64,000 nt of DNA from Embiotoca jacksoni (taxonomy: Eukaryota; Chordata; Actinopteri; Embiotocidae), in NCBI GenBank assembly GCA_022577435.1, contig JAKOON010000014.1, positions 1,208,847 through 1,272,846 of the forward strand. The letters run 5' to 3'. The notes under the pieces are model-generated. The model worked only from the letters and a program-made list of their open reading frames with translations, was not told where the DNA came from and ran no database searches. The translations under genes were made by a program, and so were the position numbers. The stretch's first letter is position 1. Each line of letters opens with the position of its first letter. Below are positions 34,207 through 45,819 of the stretch, in pieces.

Positions 34207-35157
34207 CTGCAGGGAAGAAGAGAAAGAAACGACTCTCAGGTTTAAAGCAGGACAAAATAAACGTGCAAAGTGTCAGTTGGTCCAAACACTGCAATTTTAC
34301 TAAAAGCAAGAACATCTAGAGTAGATAAACAGAAGCTGAAAAAGAAACTGTGACACTACTGGACTGGGAATCTATTAGAAAATCAGTGCAGAAATAAGCT
34401 AGATAGAGACAACAAAGGATACGGTTACTTTTTAGACACAGGTTTGTACAGGTTGGAAGTTATTACCTGATAAGAATGACGTTATTATATATTTTATCTG
34501 AATACAGAGTGAGTGCCACAGATATCATCCTTTAAACTGTAACTGAGATTAAAGTTTGAGGTCGAGGCGAGCTCAGACAGCCGAGGTCCACAAATCCATC
34601 TTTAAACCGTAAAGTAAATAAATGCCGGCTGTAAAATGTAATAAATACACCGGTCCAAAAGACTCTGTCTCTCCACGCATACAGAAACAGCAGCACAGTG
34701 GACATCCTGCAGCTGAATCCACCTGGAAATCAGTAAGTGTACGAAGCTTCGGCTCATAAACTGCAAACCATGATAGTATTTCGATTACTGTCCGCAGCAT
34801 TTAGCAGGCAAACTGCAGCTTTAAAGGCCGTCTAATTGCAGTTGGAGGACGATAATTGCAGTCGGGACAAGTGGCTTGTTAAATGGTCTTTTTATTTTTC
34901 GTTAGGTTTATTAGAACGGCCTGCTTAGCTGATGCTGCAGCTTTGGGAATGTGTTCGGCCTCAGTGCGACTCTCTGCACTGTTGTGGGTAAAAACAACAA
35001 CTCTTCAGTTGGGCCACTGGTTTTTTTTAATTGTTGAAAAATATATATTTTAATTGGGTTGAGAGTTAAGAAAGTTAAGAGTTTTAGTAAGTCCAAGCAA
35101 AATGAGACAAAAATACAATAAGGCTAGCAGAGTACAATGCAACATCAGCTTTACTGT

Positions 35158-35640
35158 TTATGAATCCTCCAGTTCAGATTCTGTCCGTCACCGTCTTGTT
35201 AGTTCGGAGCGGTTTGGAGCAGGAAGTGACCATATTTGGACGAGCTGGGGGAGGAGCCAGCGGTGGATCTGACCGATCTGATTGGAAACCTGACGATACT
35301 ACGTCCCGCCCACCGATAGCTGTAACCTGACTGCACCACAGGCCTGTCTATCAAACAGACACGCCCCCAAAAACAGGTCTTCTTGAATCTTCTTTTCTAA
35401 TGAATGAGGGATTATTTTCAGATGGACCTCCAGAAAACTAATAAGAAGGAGTGACTTTAGCTAACAACACCGAGATAACTGATGGACACATTTTATTCAC
35501 TTTGGATTTGATGAGAGAAGTTGAATGGGAGTCTATGGAGCCGGAGGCTTTTTGGAGCCGACCTCTAGTGGCACTCGCTGGTATTGCAGCTGAAGACACT
35601 TCTGGATCAGAACCATTTTACGGATCTGAAACTATGAACA
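35158..35640. repeat. Dispersed repeat sharing a 150-bp block with 10628-10779
   Basis: The block tatgaatcctccagttcaga to ctgacgatactacg at 35158-35301 is almost identical to 10628-10779, in the same orientation. The following part (ggagtctatggagccggagg, then ttttggagcc and ctagtggcactcgctgg) looks like another common fish repeat. No coding content is seen. Confidence 0.65.
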
Positions 35641-37600
35641 CTTTTATATCCCATCTGTGTTTTTAATTATTATTTCTGGGTATTTTCAGTAGTTATTACC
35701 ACTTCCTGACAGTCAAGGCCTCGTTTATTGAGGCACCTGTGAATGACACTGATGTCTTCTGAAATCAGAGCAGGTATGAAGGCACTTTAAATTACTTTCT
35801 ACAAGTATTTATTGAATGTGGAGAAATGAGATCACCACATTTTAATTATTTTCAGGAAAGAAATAATAACCTGTACATTTTTCCTGGACGTAGAGGCTCG
35901 AGGTGACAGAAAAACACTTCTAATGAGTGTTTTTAAACTTTGATCACGTGTCTGAGAATTTGAAGCTCCATCTCCTGTGTGCACGTTCACCAGGACACAG
36001 ATGAGGGCGCTTCGGGTTCTGCTCTGTTCTCTATATATTCTTCGTAAGTTTTGAGATGTAGAATAAAAGAACAGAATCAATAATAAAGAAGAGCTCTATA
36101 AAATGTATAATAAGGAAGCCGCCCCTGTAAAACCTCTTGGCTGTTAAAAATACAGCAGCAGCTCTTCCTCCCTCGGGGCGAAACACAGTTCGCTCCACTG
36201 GGGGGATATATGGTTCCCTCCAGCTGCCATGATCTCCTCTTAATATTCCAGGCTAGTGGAGCTGCTTCTCTGTACACCTTTTATAAATAATGAAATGATA
36301 TGTGTTGTATTAGCCCGCTGGCGCGGACCGTTATTGTTCACAGAGCCCGGTGATGCAGATGTGGCAGAATTTTTACTGCTGCTTTGCTGGAGATCTGAGG
36401 GAGCGTCCGGGAACGTTTTGAAAGGGCAGCATTAATCTGTTGCACGCCGCAGTAACACAGAAAGAGCTGTACAACGGGCACGCCGCTCGCATGGAAACAG
36501 CAGAGGAGGTTAATGGAGAATCATTCTTTAATGGTATAACAGAGGCATATGCCAACAGGCACACCTTTGAAGAGGATTTAATCATTAATTCCAATGAATC
36601 ATTTTTAATTATACGACTACGACTCGTCATGGAATTAATTAAAACAGCAGCCGTACAACAGAAAGACTCTTTTTAGTTGTTTGCGCAGTCGTCGCTGCTT
36701 TGTGGGCCAGAACTGACACTCTCTTATGTAAGCTGTCGATACCGGTGTTGTGCTTGTCATATATTGTGTACTGCAGATGTTGTGAAAGAGAGAAAGAGGC
36801 TGGCAGCGCCACCACAGTTCAGGCTTTAAATGAGGCTTTTTTTGTTTGTTTCAGCTCCGTCTGCAGAGAGGACGGATTGAAGGATTAAACCTGTGCAAGT
36901 AGATTCAACAGGAGTTCATTTTCTGGGGACGAGACGCATCAAAATATTTAACAGGGTTTCATTTTTGTCATGACTGCACAGTAACACTGACTAAATTATC
37001 TTCAGATACAAGAAAATATGAAGACCGGTAATGCCATAATGAGACTAGTATTCCTGTCTTCAAGGTGTTTATCTACTTTTTCGTGCAGAGACGAGCAGCT
37101 TCAGAAAAATCTGTGAACGGGAACAATAAACAGGAAATGCACTCCAGTACAAACAGCCTTCTCTCTTAGCTTATAAATAAAAGCATTAGACGACAATGCA
37201 CATGCCGCCGTAAATCACACCGCTCGAAATCCAGTCGGGTGTTGGACAAGGTGACACGATAACGGCCCCCCGCTGGGAGAACAGTGTGCCGAAAAGACCA
37301 TGATTCAAATAATCGTACACACACGGTAATTCACAAGCCCTGTTGTTAGCCGGCGGCTAGCTCGTGTTAACTTCGGGATTTCAGCGAGTTTTTTTGATGA
37401 CAGTAAAATCTGAAAAAAGTGCAGTGTTTTTTTTAGCGGAACAAACTTGTCAAACACTTAGTAATGAAAGTTAATTCTTAGTTCCATTTCCTGTCCCGTG
37501 CGTGCGACAGGAAGTGAGTGAAGTTAGCGTGTTATTATTGTGGAGTCGGCATGTTTCTGTGCACCCAAACAAAAACAACAAGCTGTTTTAGATTCGGACT

Positions 37601-38973
37601 GATGCTCCGATAGATGCTCTAATAGATGCTCTAATAGATGCTCTGATAGATGCTCTGATAGATGTTCCGATAGATGCTCTAATAGATGCTCTGATAGATG
37701 CTCTAATAGATGCTCTGATAGATGCTCTAATAGATGCTCTGATAGATGCTCTAATAGATGCTCTAATAGATGCTCTAATAGATGCTCTATTGCTCCGATA
37801 GATGTTCCGAAAGATGCTCTAATAGATGGTCTAATAGATGCTCTGATAGATGTTCTGATAGATGCTCTAATAGATGCTCTGATAGATGCTCTGATAGATG
37901 CTCCGATAGATGCTCCGATAGATGCTCTAATAGATGCTCTGATATATGCTCTGATAGATGCTCTGATAGATGCTCTGATAGATGTTCCGATAGATGCTCT
38001 AATAGATGCTCTGATAGATGCTCTAATAGATGCTCTGATAGATGCTCTAATAGATGCTCTGATATATGCTCTGATAGATGCTCTGATAGATGCTCTGATA
38101 GATGTTCCGATAGATGCTCTAATAGATGCTCTGATAGATGCTCTGATAGATGCTCTAATAGATGCTCCGATAGATGCTCTAATAGATGCTCTGATATATG
38201 CTCTGATAGATGCTCTAATAGATGCTCTGATAGATGCTCTAATAGATGCTCTGATAGATGCTCTGATAGATGCTCTAATAGATGCTCTGATATATGCTCT
38301 GATAGATGCTCTAATAGATGCTCTAATAGATGCTCTGATAGATGCTCTAATAGATGCTCTGATAGATGCTCTAATAGATGCTCTGATATATGCTCTGATA
38401 GATGCTCTGATAGATGCTCTGATAGATGCTCTAATAGATGCTCTAATAGATGCTCTAATAGATGCTCTGATAGATGCTCTAATAGATGCTCTGATAGATG
38501 CTCTAATAGATGCTCTGATATATGCTCTGATAGATGCTCTGATAGATGCTCTGATAGATGTTCCGATAGATGCTCTAATAGATGTTCCGATAGATGCTCT
38601 AATAGATGCTCTGATAGATGCTCTGATAGATGCTCTAATAGATGCTCTGATATATGCTCTGATAGATGCTCTAATAGATGCTCTAATAGATGCTCCGATA
38701 GATGCTCTAATAGATGCTCTGATAGATGCTCTGATAGATGCTCTGATAGATGCTCTAATAGATGCTCTGATAGATGCTCTGATATATGCTCTGATAGATG
38801 CTCTAATAGATGCTCTAATAGATGCTCCGATAGATGCTCTAATAGATGCTCTGATAGATGCTCTGATAGATGCTCTGATAGATGCTCTGATAGATGCTCT
38901 GATAGATGCTCTGATAGATGCTCTGATAGATGCTCTGATAGATGCTCTGATAGATGCTCTAATAGATGCTCTG
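37601..38973. repeat. 12-bp minisatellite, ~114 copies, with higher-order structure
   Basis: Tandem copies of (g/a)atagatgctct with variants (gatgctccg, gatgttccg, gatatatgct). Because 12 is a multiple of 3, most reading frames stay open, giving Arg-Ala-Ser-Ile repeats on the minus strand and Cys-Ser-Asp-Arg repeats on the plus strand. The gatatatg variant recurs at 37941, 38061, 38193, 38289, 38385, 38517, 38649 and 38781, i.e. every 8, 10 or 11 units. Confidence 0.97.
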
Positions 38974-39692
38974 AATCCTAAGCTTGCACACCACAAACAC
39001 AATTTCCATCCACCTCCATGTTATTAGCTGCTGGACACAGAAATTCCAGAAAGTAAAAAACCAAACCAGAACTATCTTCTCGGCTTCGTCCCACCAACCG
39101 ACAGCATTTCTTCTGCGGGTGAAGACGCCCAGTGAGGCCGCGGTGCAAATGAGCTCCCGGGGGAGTCGAGCGAGTCGGCTGCTGTCGTGTGTGGTTGAAG
39201 CAGAAACATGCCGAGCCTCCGGCCCGTGGCAGGACGTTAGACCATTTTAAAACCGGCTCTTGTTAGGATTTAGTACAGCTTGGTGAGTTTGGGTTCGTCC
39301 GACGCAGAGCAGACAGTGTTTTCTACGAGAGGTTGGAGCTGCAGCACAAAGCAGGAACCTGTTTTTTTTTTTTCTTTCAACCAGACCGTGCAGCAGGAAA
39401 TACCGGCACGCTGTAAGGCCTCAAAATGAACACCGGTGATGCTGCGACTGTCTCCGCCTCTCAAAAATAAACAGGGACGAGTAAATAGGGCACGTCTAAA
39501 TGTATACTGGAACTAAGTGGATTAAATGAACTGTACTATGTGTCTAATGGTCGACATATTTAGTGCACAGCTACACGACAACACTTCTGCTCTGCAGTAA
39601 AAAAAAATACAAAAATAAAAAGGGGGGGGGGTTGGACTACAGTGTAAGTAATTTGGACTATTACAACTAGTCAGGCTACGATATTTAAGTAC

Positions 39693-39722
39693 CTCGTATT
39701 TGTCTGGTCGCGTCCATGAAGC
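39693..39722 (-). CDS. ncam1: ncam1 VASE exon (30-nt optional exon in Ig4)
   Basis: This is a 30-nt exon encoding ASWTRPDKYE, with acceptor ctttccttcctctccag and donor gtactt, phase 0 at both ends. The mammalian VASE (variable alternatively spliced exon) encodes ASWTRPEKQE, so eight of ten residues match. It lies between exons 8 and 9, the known VASE position in the fourth Ig domain. In mammals VASE inclusion rises as the nervous system matures and reduces the neurite-outgrowth activity of NCAM. Exon 8 joins exon 9 in frame with or without it. The flanking intron carries a large 12-bp minisatellite about 0.7 kb further downstream. Confidence 0.93.
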
Positions 39723-40908
39723 CTGGAGAGGAAGGAAAGAGAAACAGCGACACAGTGGAGCAACGTCAGCTTTCAGACACAAAGTGAGAGCAGACGATGA
39801 TTTCATGTTCGTACAACCACACCGGTGATTTGGAAAGTTTTAGTCCATGAGTTGAACATTTTCCAGGAAAGTATACGTCATGTTTTTTTTAGTTTTTTTT
39901 AAATATATTTCCATCCATTTGCAGGTGAAATCAGATGACTTTAAACCTGCCGGGTGATAATTCATCTACCTGCTGTATTGTTTACCACGAAACGTACATG
40001 TAAAGTAAATAAAAAGATTGGTAGTGCTTACTGAGAAAGATTAACCAACTCCAGTTTCAAGGCTGCGTGTTGATTTTCATATCCCAGTAAAATAAATGTT
40101 TGCCTGAGAAGTGGGTTAACACATCTTAACGTCTACTGATAAATACAGAAGAAAGATTTATGAAGAAGGAACTTAAAACATGTCGAAAAAAACTGTCAAA
40201 ACAAAGAAACAACCAGCTTAAACAATCGATGGAGAATTGAATGAGACTGAATGATTTTTATACCGAGCTGTATTCGTTCTGATAATAAATGACTGCAGTG
40301 AGAGCGCTGCCAGGATTTAACAAGAGAGTTCAGATTTCTCCTGTTTTCGATTCTCTTCATTGATTTCATGTCAAATTTAAGAATAGAATTTAAAATTCTC
40401 CGGCCGACTTACAAAAACTCTTCATGACGAGCTCCATCTTAACTCAAAGATCTTATAGAACCGGCGGCTTCTTCCACCGACATGCAGCTGGATATATAAA
40501 AAAAATTGTTTTAAATATCATAGGAATAATATTTGTTATAAACTTATAAAAAATAGTAATAAACTGGAGCATTCATGTTTTTAATGACTAAAACTCAGCA
40601 GGCTGGATTAACTTTGTCTGCAGGCTGCAGCACAAAGTAGGAAATGACGACAATAACCACAAAACCGACGAAAAAGAAGCCGTTTAAACAACGTTTATCA
40701 AAGAAATCAAAGAAACACGATCAGGAAGTGAGAAAACGTGGGAAGACAAATGGCTCCAGGTGGACATGAAGCACACGGGACGGGACGGACCCGAGTTCAA
40801 TGGAATATGCTGCTGCAGGCCCAGGTTAATACTTATTGAATACATTGATGTGTATAAAGTGTTAAAATAAAACTGAAATAACTTGATTCATTCTTTCATA
40901 AATAAACT

Positions 40909-40942
<34 letters not shown>

Positions 40943-41885
40943 AGAACAGAACAGAAACAAAAATAGAAAATTTCCGCTTTGGAAGTTCAGTTTCAATCCG
41001 AAGTGGTCAAATTGCCAAACTGGAGCATGTTTTCCTGGAAGCGGCACGACGTCCGCTCAGTCGCTTATTAATTAATGTAATAAGACAGACTTTGGAGGCA
41101 CACTCATGAAAACAAGGCGCTGAAACTAATTATGAACCAACCGGCGGCGGCTCCTAGGGACTCTGTTTTTCCGAATCAGCACCTTTTCTCATCACTGGTC
41201 CGTGTTTTCATCAGCTCGTTCATTTACGTACTAGAACCACCACCAAGAAGCTCCCGACCGTAACGTCAGCTGTACTTTTTACAAGTCAGACATGTTGAAA
41301 AGAGGCGAGCAGGAAGCCGATGATGAATGACGAGCCGGCGAAAATTAGCGACAGCTATTACGGACTCATCAGCTGTGTCTTTTTTTGTTTTTTGGGAGTA
41401 CAGCAACGTTAAATCAAAACTGATGTGACAGTGATAGATAGGAAAGAGGGGGATGACGACAGGCCGTGAATGGGAGACGTTCGATGACGACTGTGAATGG
41501 GAAGACGGGCGAGTCGGTGTCTTGCAGGTGGAAGATAAGATTCAGTTGACTCGTCGTGCAGCCGTGAATGCGCCGGGTGGTTGTGAACGCTCCCACTGAC
41601 TGACAGAGATAAATGGGACGGTTAATAAGGGGAGAAACTGGGGATATTTTGGCTGAGTCAAATGTGCAATTTGCTCCTTTGGATTATCCTGCAGCACAAA
41701 TTTGGAAGGATGAAGATTCAAACAGCTCGAGCTGGAGGGAAGGAACTCGTTACATGATGATTTTAATGACGTTATTATCTTAAAAAGTTTTCTGATAAGT
41801 CTAAAAAGTGGAGGTTTGTCTTTTGGAGGTGGAGCTATAAGTATAACGTGGTCATTAAAATCTAGGGAGAGTAATCGTTCTACAC

Positions 41886-41960
41886 CAGGGGACTCTAACT
41901 TTTTTCCTCTGCGAGCTACTTTGACAAAATAAAAGAGCTTCTCATGTTTAGTAAGATTTG
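41886..41960. mobile_element. hAT-like terminal fragment, copy B
   Basis: It begins caggggactctaactttttt, then cctctgcgagctactttgac. It is similar in sequence and order to 15310-15390. The opposite end was not found. Confidence 0.4.
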
Positions 41961-43465
41961 TTCACACAGCTGAGCTCCATCCAAACCGGCCAAATAAGCT
42001 TCTTTTATGTGAACGATAATAAATTGATAATATTTGCACACATTTTGTATCGAAACAACTTAAATCACATGTCATAGAAAACAAAACAACATTTATTTAC
42101 TTTACTTTTCCAAATTTTCTGTCTGTCCACATGTCGCGGTATCACATCACTTCCCTCCATCTGTAGTTCACATGCATGCGTTATGCATTCTCTATTTTCT
42201 TTCTTTTATTTTGAAAAGTTTTGATCGTCCAGACTTCCTCAGTTCCTCCTTCATATATTTACACAACCTCTAAACTGCATGAGAAACAAATGCTGAAATG
42301 GACCCCCAGATATACCTGGGGGGCCTATTTGGGGGAAAACACTTCGTATGGTTTGAATCTTCGGCGATCTACTCAGAACCAGTTGGGGATTTTCCTGTTT
42401 TTAAGGACTTTTAAAACCTGTTTACCACAGAAACGCCAGCGTCTTTTTCCTTTTTCATGGAACTGAGGTGGTGACACGCCACCGGCAGAAACACATTTTG
42501 CATTAATTTACATTTCTGGCACAACACGCAGCTTCACAGGGCTGCATGAGGCTGCATGAGGCTGCATGAGGCTGCACTCCACAGTCACATAGACCGAGCC
42601 GTGCCTCCTCATGTGTACACGTTCCACATTTTTGTATTATTTTTCAAATCTTTTGACAGCGACTTCTGTGACTAACTCAGTAGATGCAAACATAAAATAA
42701 AGAATCTGAAATGCGTCGCTGAGCAGTAATTTCAGGGCCAAAAATATGCCGAATTTTCAGTTTGTCCTCCTGGTGAAGATTTATGTCTGAAATACTCACT
42801 TTGCTTCACTGCATTGAAGGCGGCTTCGAAAATAGAAAATCACTCAAGCTTCTGGACGGAGCGCCTCAACCTTTGATCAAAGCTTCTTCACTGAAACATG
42901 TCAACCTAATGAACTGAGGCCTGAGCATTAAAATATTTTGGGGCGTTTTTTGAATTCCTGGACTCGATGAGTGCCAGAACACACCAGAGCTGAGCAGAGG
43001 GGTTTTTTTTGGTGGGGAATGTGCTTAATTAGCTCCTCGCACGGGACACAACAGTAGAGCTGTTTGTCCCGAAAGAGACGTGAGCTCAAGTTTTCAGAGG
43101 CCGAGGCAGCAGACGGTGGAAGGAGAGACCGATCCCCTGCAGCAACACAAAGACATCTGACTGGCCAGAACATCATTTTCATCAAAGAAAATCCATATTT
43201 AAAAATGCTTTCTTTTTTTTTAACCTTCGGATACTTTACTTTGATGTTATTACACCAAGAACCGATGTTCACTTTACTGTGATTTGCAGCATTTGATGTT
43301 TAAAGAAAAAGCCAGTCCATGGCAGATTTAAGACATAATTCATCACAGGAGCTCTCACTGAGGAGGTATGTGCGGTAAAGTAGGCCAGTACGGCCCAAAC
43401 ATTGTGCAACCGAGCCCCTTCGTGTCCTCCGGGACGTCGGAGGACAGGTGCTTCCGCTGCATTTA

Positions 43466-43467
<2 letters not shown>

Positions 43468-43507
<40 letters not shown>
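43468..43507. repeat. (TG)n microsatellite
   Basis: About 20 uninterrupted TG dinucleotides. Confidence 0.98.
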
Positions 43508-43509
<2 letters not shown>

Positions 43510-45139
43510 AAGAATAGCACACCTGCCTTCATCTGAAACCTCTACACAACACCTGTGTTCGATAGTGATGCAGGATAACAACGGGGGTTTGGATCCCTGG
43601 ACAGAAAAAAAAAAAAAAAGACAGACCCCTGAGGGACACTGTGGGACCAGCTTGAGAGATTTCATGTATTTTAACTGCTTATCTAATGCTTCAAACATTA
43701 GAAAAAAACTGCCGTTGGTGGAAAGACGACAGCGAGTGATGCAAAAACATGCAGCGCCGAGCTCAAGGTGAGAACAGCCTGTAAGGTTACAATTATTATT
43801 CTGCATTTTTACACTAAGTTAGGTTTATGGGAAATACCCAACTTGAATTACTATTAGAGGAAATATAAACACTTATTCTTGTAGTATTAGAAGCAGGAAT
43901 TAATATTTGAAATGTTCCTTCTGAATCCATGAAGCTGCTCAAGGCAGCAAGGTAATTATCTTAATGCTGTTTACTGCATTCGCATCAGAAAATTACCCCC
44001 CTGAAGTGACTAATCTGTGGGCTGCTCACATGACGCATGTACTCAGAAAAAGACCAGAAACATGGATGTTTTATTTTTTCTAAATTAAACCGTTTTAATG
44101 AGCCGATAAGAGCTCAACAATAGACCCGGGATGAGATCCTGTCGTCAGGCTGTGACCGCTGCGACGGAGGAAATGCGCAGGAACCGTATTCAGAGCTTCT
44201 TAAGGAGTCTTTTAACCGTGTTGAGCTTTAATCCGGTGTTATCTCCACCGCTGCTGAAGGACAGGAAGAGGAAAAGCGAGGATGCACACCGAAGGATGAC
44301 AAAGATGCACAACCCTTATGTGGCTTTTTTTTACTCCTATCGTGTTCATCCTGAGAAAAAAAAAGTGCCCACTCATTTTGTAAAGTGGATTATCACAGTG
44401 GCGTAACGGAGCTCAAAACAATCTGAATCACAGCAATAATTGAAGCTAATGTCATAGAAATAATTTTCACTTAGTTTTTTAATTTTCTTTCAGTTTTTTT
44501 TTTTTTACAAAAATAGCCTCATTTAAAGGCACACGATTAACGGGGAGGGAGTTAGCGTGTTGGATATGTTGGAGTGTCATGCAAGGGAAATTGGTTTTGA
44601 AACTGCGCACCCTCCTCTCAGACCTTCATGATGGAAATACACAAAACCAGGACAGTAGTTTCAAGCAGAATTGGTTTCAAAAAAGTTTAGACAGAATTTA
44701 CAAAATTTACCGTGAATTGCTAAAACATGAGTTAATGAGTCGTTCCTTATTTTAATGAAATAAATGAAAACTTAACTGCCAAAAATAGTGCATGCATCTT
44801 CTGAATTATAATAAATATGGGGGAGTTGGTAAATTTATGACTGGCATCTGGATGATTGTTTGACATTTTGCATCAAAAATCATGAACATATTCATTATTT
44901 TAAAGTTATTTTTTTTCTTTTTCAAGTATGCTGATAATAAATATGCTAATTTATTTTCTTTCTTTTTTGTAATCTATGCTAATGCTGCAGAATGATTTGA
45001 CCTTTCTACCAATAGCGCCCTTATTCCCAAAGGTGCTGCTTTGCTTAAAGGAGCCCCGTTTGCCAGAGCGGAATTCATTATGAGCCAAAATTCAGCGCGG
45101 GGTCACACGAGGACGCAAAGCTCGGGGAAAAAGTTGTAC

Positions 45140-45282
45140 CTGCTCTCCTTCGGTGAACACCCGGTTCCCAAAGCTCCAGGAGATGGTGGGTGTGGGGTCG
45201 CCCGAGGCCTCGCAGGTCAGGGTGACTTGTTCGTCGAACTCCGAAGCGGTTTGGTTGTTCAAGTAGGTGATCTTGGGTTGCA
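45140..45282 (-). CDS. ncam1: ncam1 exon 8: first half of Ig4
   Basis: The exon is 143 nt, as in mammalian NCAM1, with acceptor atgtctcgtttccag and donor gtacaa. It reads VQPKITYLNNQTASEFDE, then VTLTCEASGDPTPTISWSFG, ending TEGEQ. It holds the NQT sequon (second mammalian N-glycan site), the first Ig4 cysteine and the core tryptophan. The third mammalian sequon in the segment after the tryptophan (NIS) is absent; the fish has NRVFTEG there. It ends in phase 0, the boundary where VASE can be inserted. Confidence 0.95.
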
Positions 45283-45602
45283 CTGGAAACGAGACATTAT
45301 AGAAGCAGATCTAAAACAGGAAATAGCTGCTCGAGATGTTTTAGCTCTGCTGTAGTTAAGTACACAGACGGGCTTCATTAGCGCTGCGGTTCTGTACCCC
45401 ATTGACCTATAACAGAGCCACAAGCACATGATTACATAATTTCCTCGTGAAGAGAAACTCTAGTGCGGTATATCTTTGGAGGTCCTAAGGGGTGGCTTAA
45501 TTAGTTTTCAATAGGACACGCTGTATGCTTCACGCTAGGTACTCCTACACCCAACCGCTGGAAAAGCTGTGGAGGAGTTACAGCAACATGTCAATAAGTG
45601 CA

Positions 45603-45643
<41 letters not shown>

Positions 45644-45658
45644 CAGTTATTCTCTTAC
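45283..45658 (-). other. Intron 7 (376 bp) with (CT)n tract
   Basis: A short intron between the Ig3 and Ig4 exons. A (GA)n run at 45605-45641 on the plus strand is a (CU)n run in the transcript, 17-53 nt after the 5' splice site. Confidence 0.92.
45605..45641. repeat. (GA)n microsatellite
   Basis: About 18 AG dinucleotides; (CT)n on the transcribed strand. Confidence 0.98.
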
Positions 45659-45819
45659 CGAACACGTTCAGGCTGACTTCCTCGCTTTTCTCTCCCGCCT
45701 TGTTGCTGGCGATGCAAGTGTAATCTCCTTCATCCACTTTCTTGACATCTTTTATTACCAACTCCGAGCCGTCCTCGTTCAGGCTGTACTTATCGCCCGT
45801 TTCAAGGACGGCGTTGTTA
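45659..45819 (-). CDS. ncam1: ncam1 exon 7: second half of Ig3
   Basis: The exon is 161 nt, 9 nt shorter than the 170 nt I recall for mammals; the missing three residues fall in the variable C'-D loop. The acceptor is cccctcccttacag and the donor gtaag. It reads NNAVLETGDKYSLNEDGSEL, then VDEGDYTCIASNKAGEKSEE, ending LNVF. It supplies the second Ig3 cysteine and the Cys-Ile-Ala-x-Asn-Lys-Ala-Gly motif typical of NCAM Ig3. A (CT)n tract lies 17-53 nt into the following intron. It ends in phase 1. Confidence 0.94.

Larger units (their letters stand above)
34207..39692 (-). other. Intron between VASE exon and exon 9
   Basis: A 5.5-kb intron segment. It contains the 12-bp minisatellite (37601-38973), a dispersed-repeat copy (35158-35640) and a candidate conserved non-coding element (36300-36680). 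No gene is supported; the long open frames in the minisatellite are artefacts. Confidence 0.85.
39723..45139 (-). other. Intron between exon 8 and VASE exon
   Basis: A 5.4-kb segment. It holds a poly-A28 run (40913-40940), a hAT-like fragment (41886-41960), a 10-bp tandem repeat gctgcatgag (42541-42577) and a (TG)20 microsatellite (43468-43507). No gene is seen. Confidence 0.85.

Noticed and set aside
37601..38973. CRISPR-like array because of regular spacing
   Set aside because: Units are contiguous 12-bp tandem repeats without unique spacers, in an animal genome.
43300..43806. A 168-codon minus-strand open frame
   Set aside because: It runs through the (TG)n microsatellite (Thr-His repeats) and has no homology I recognise.
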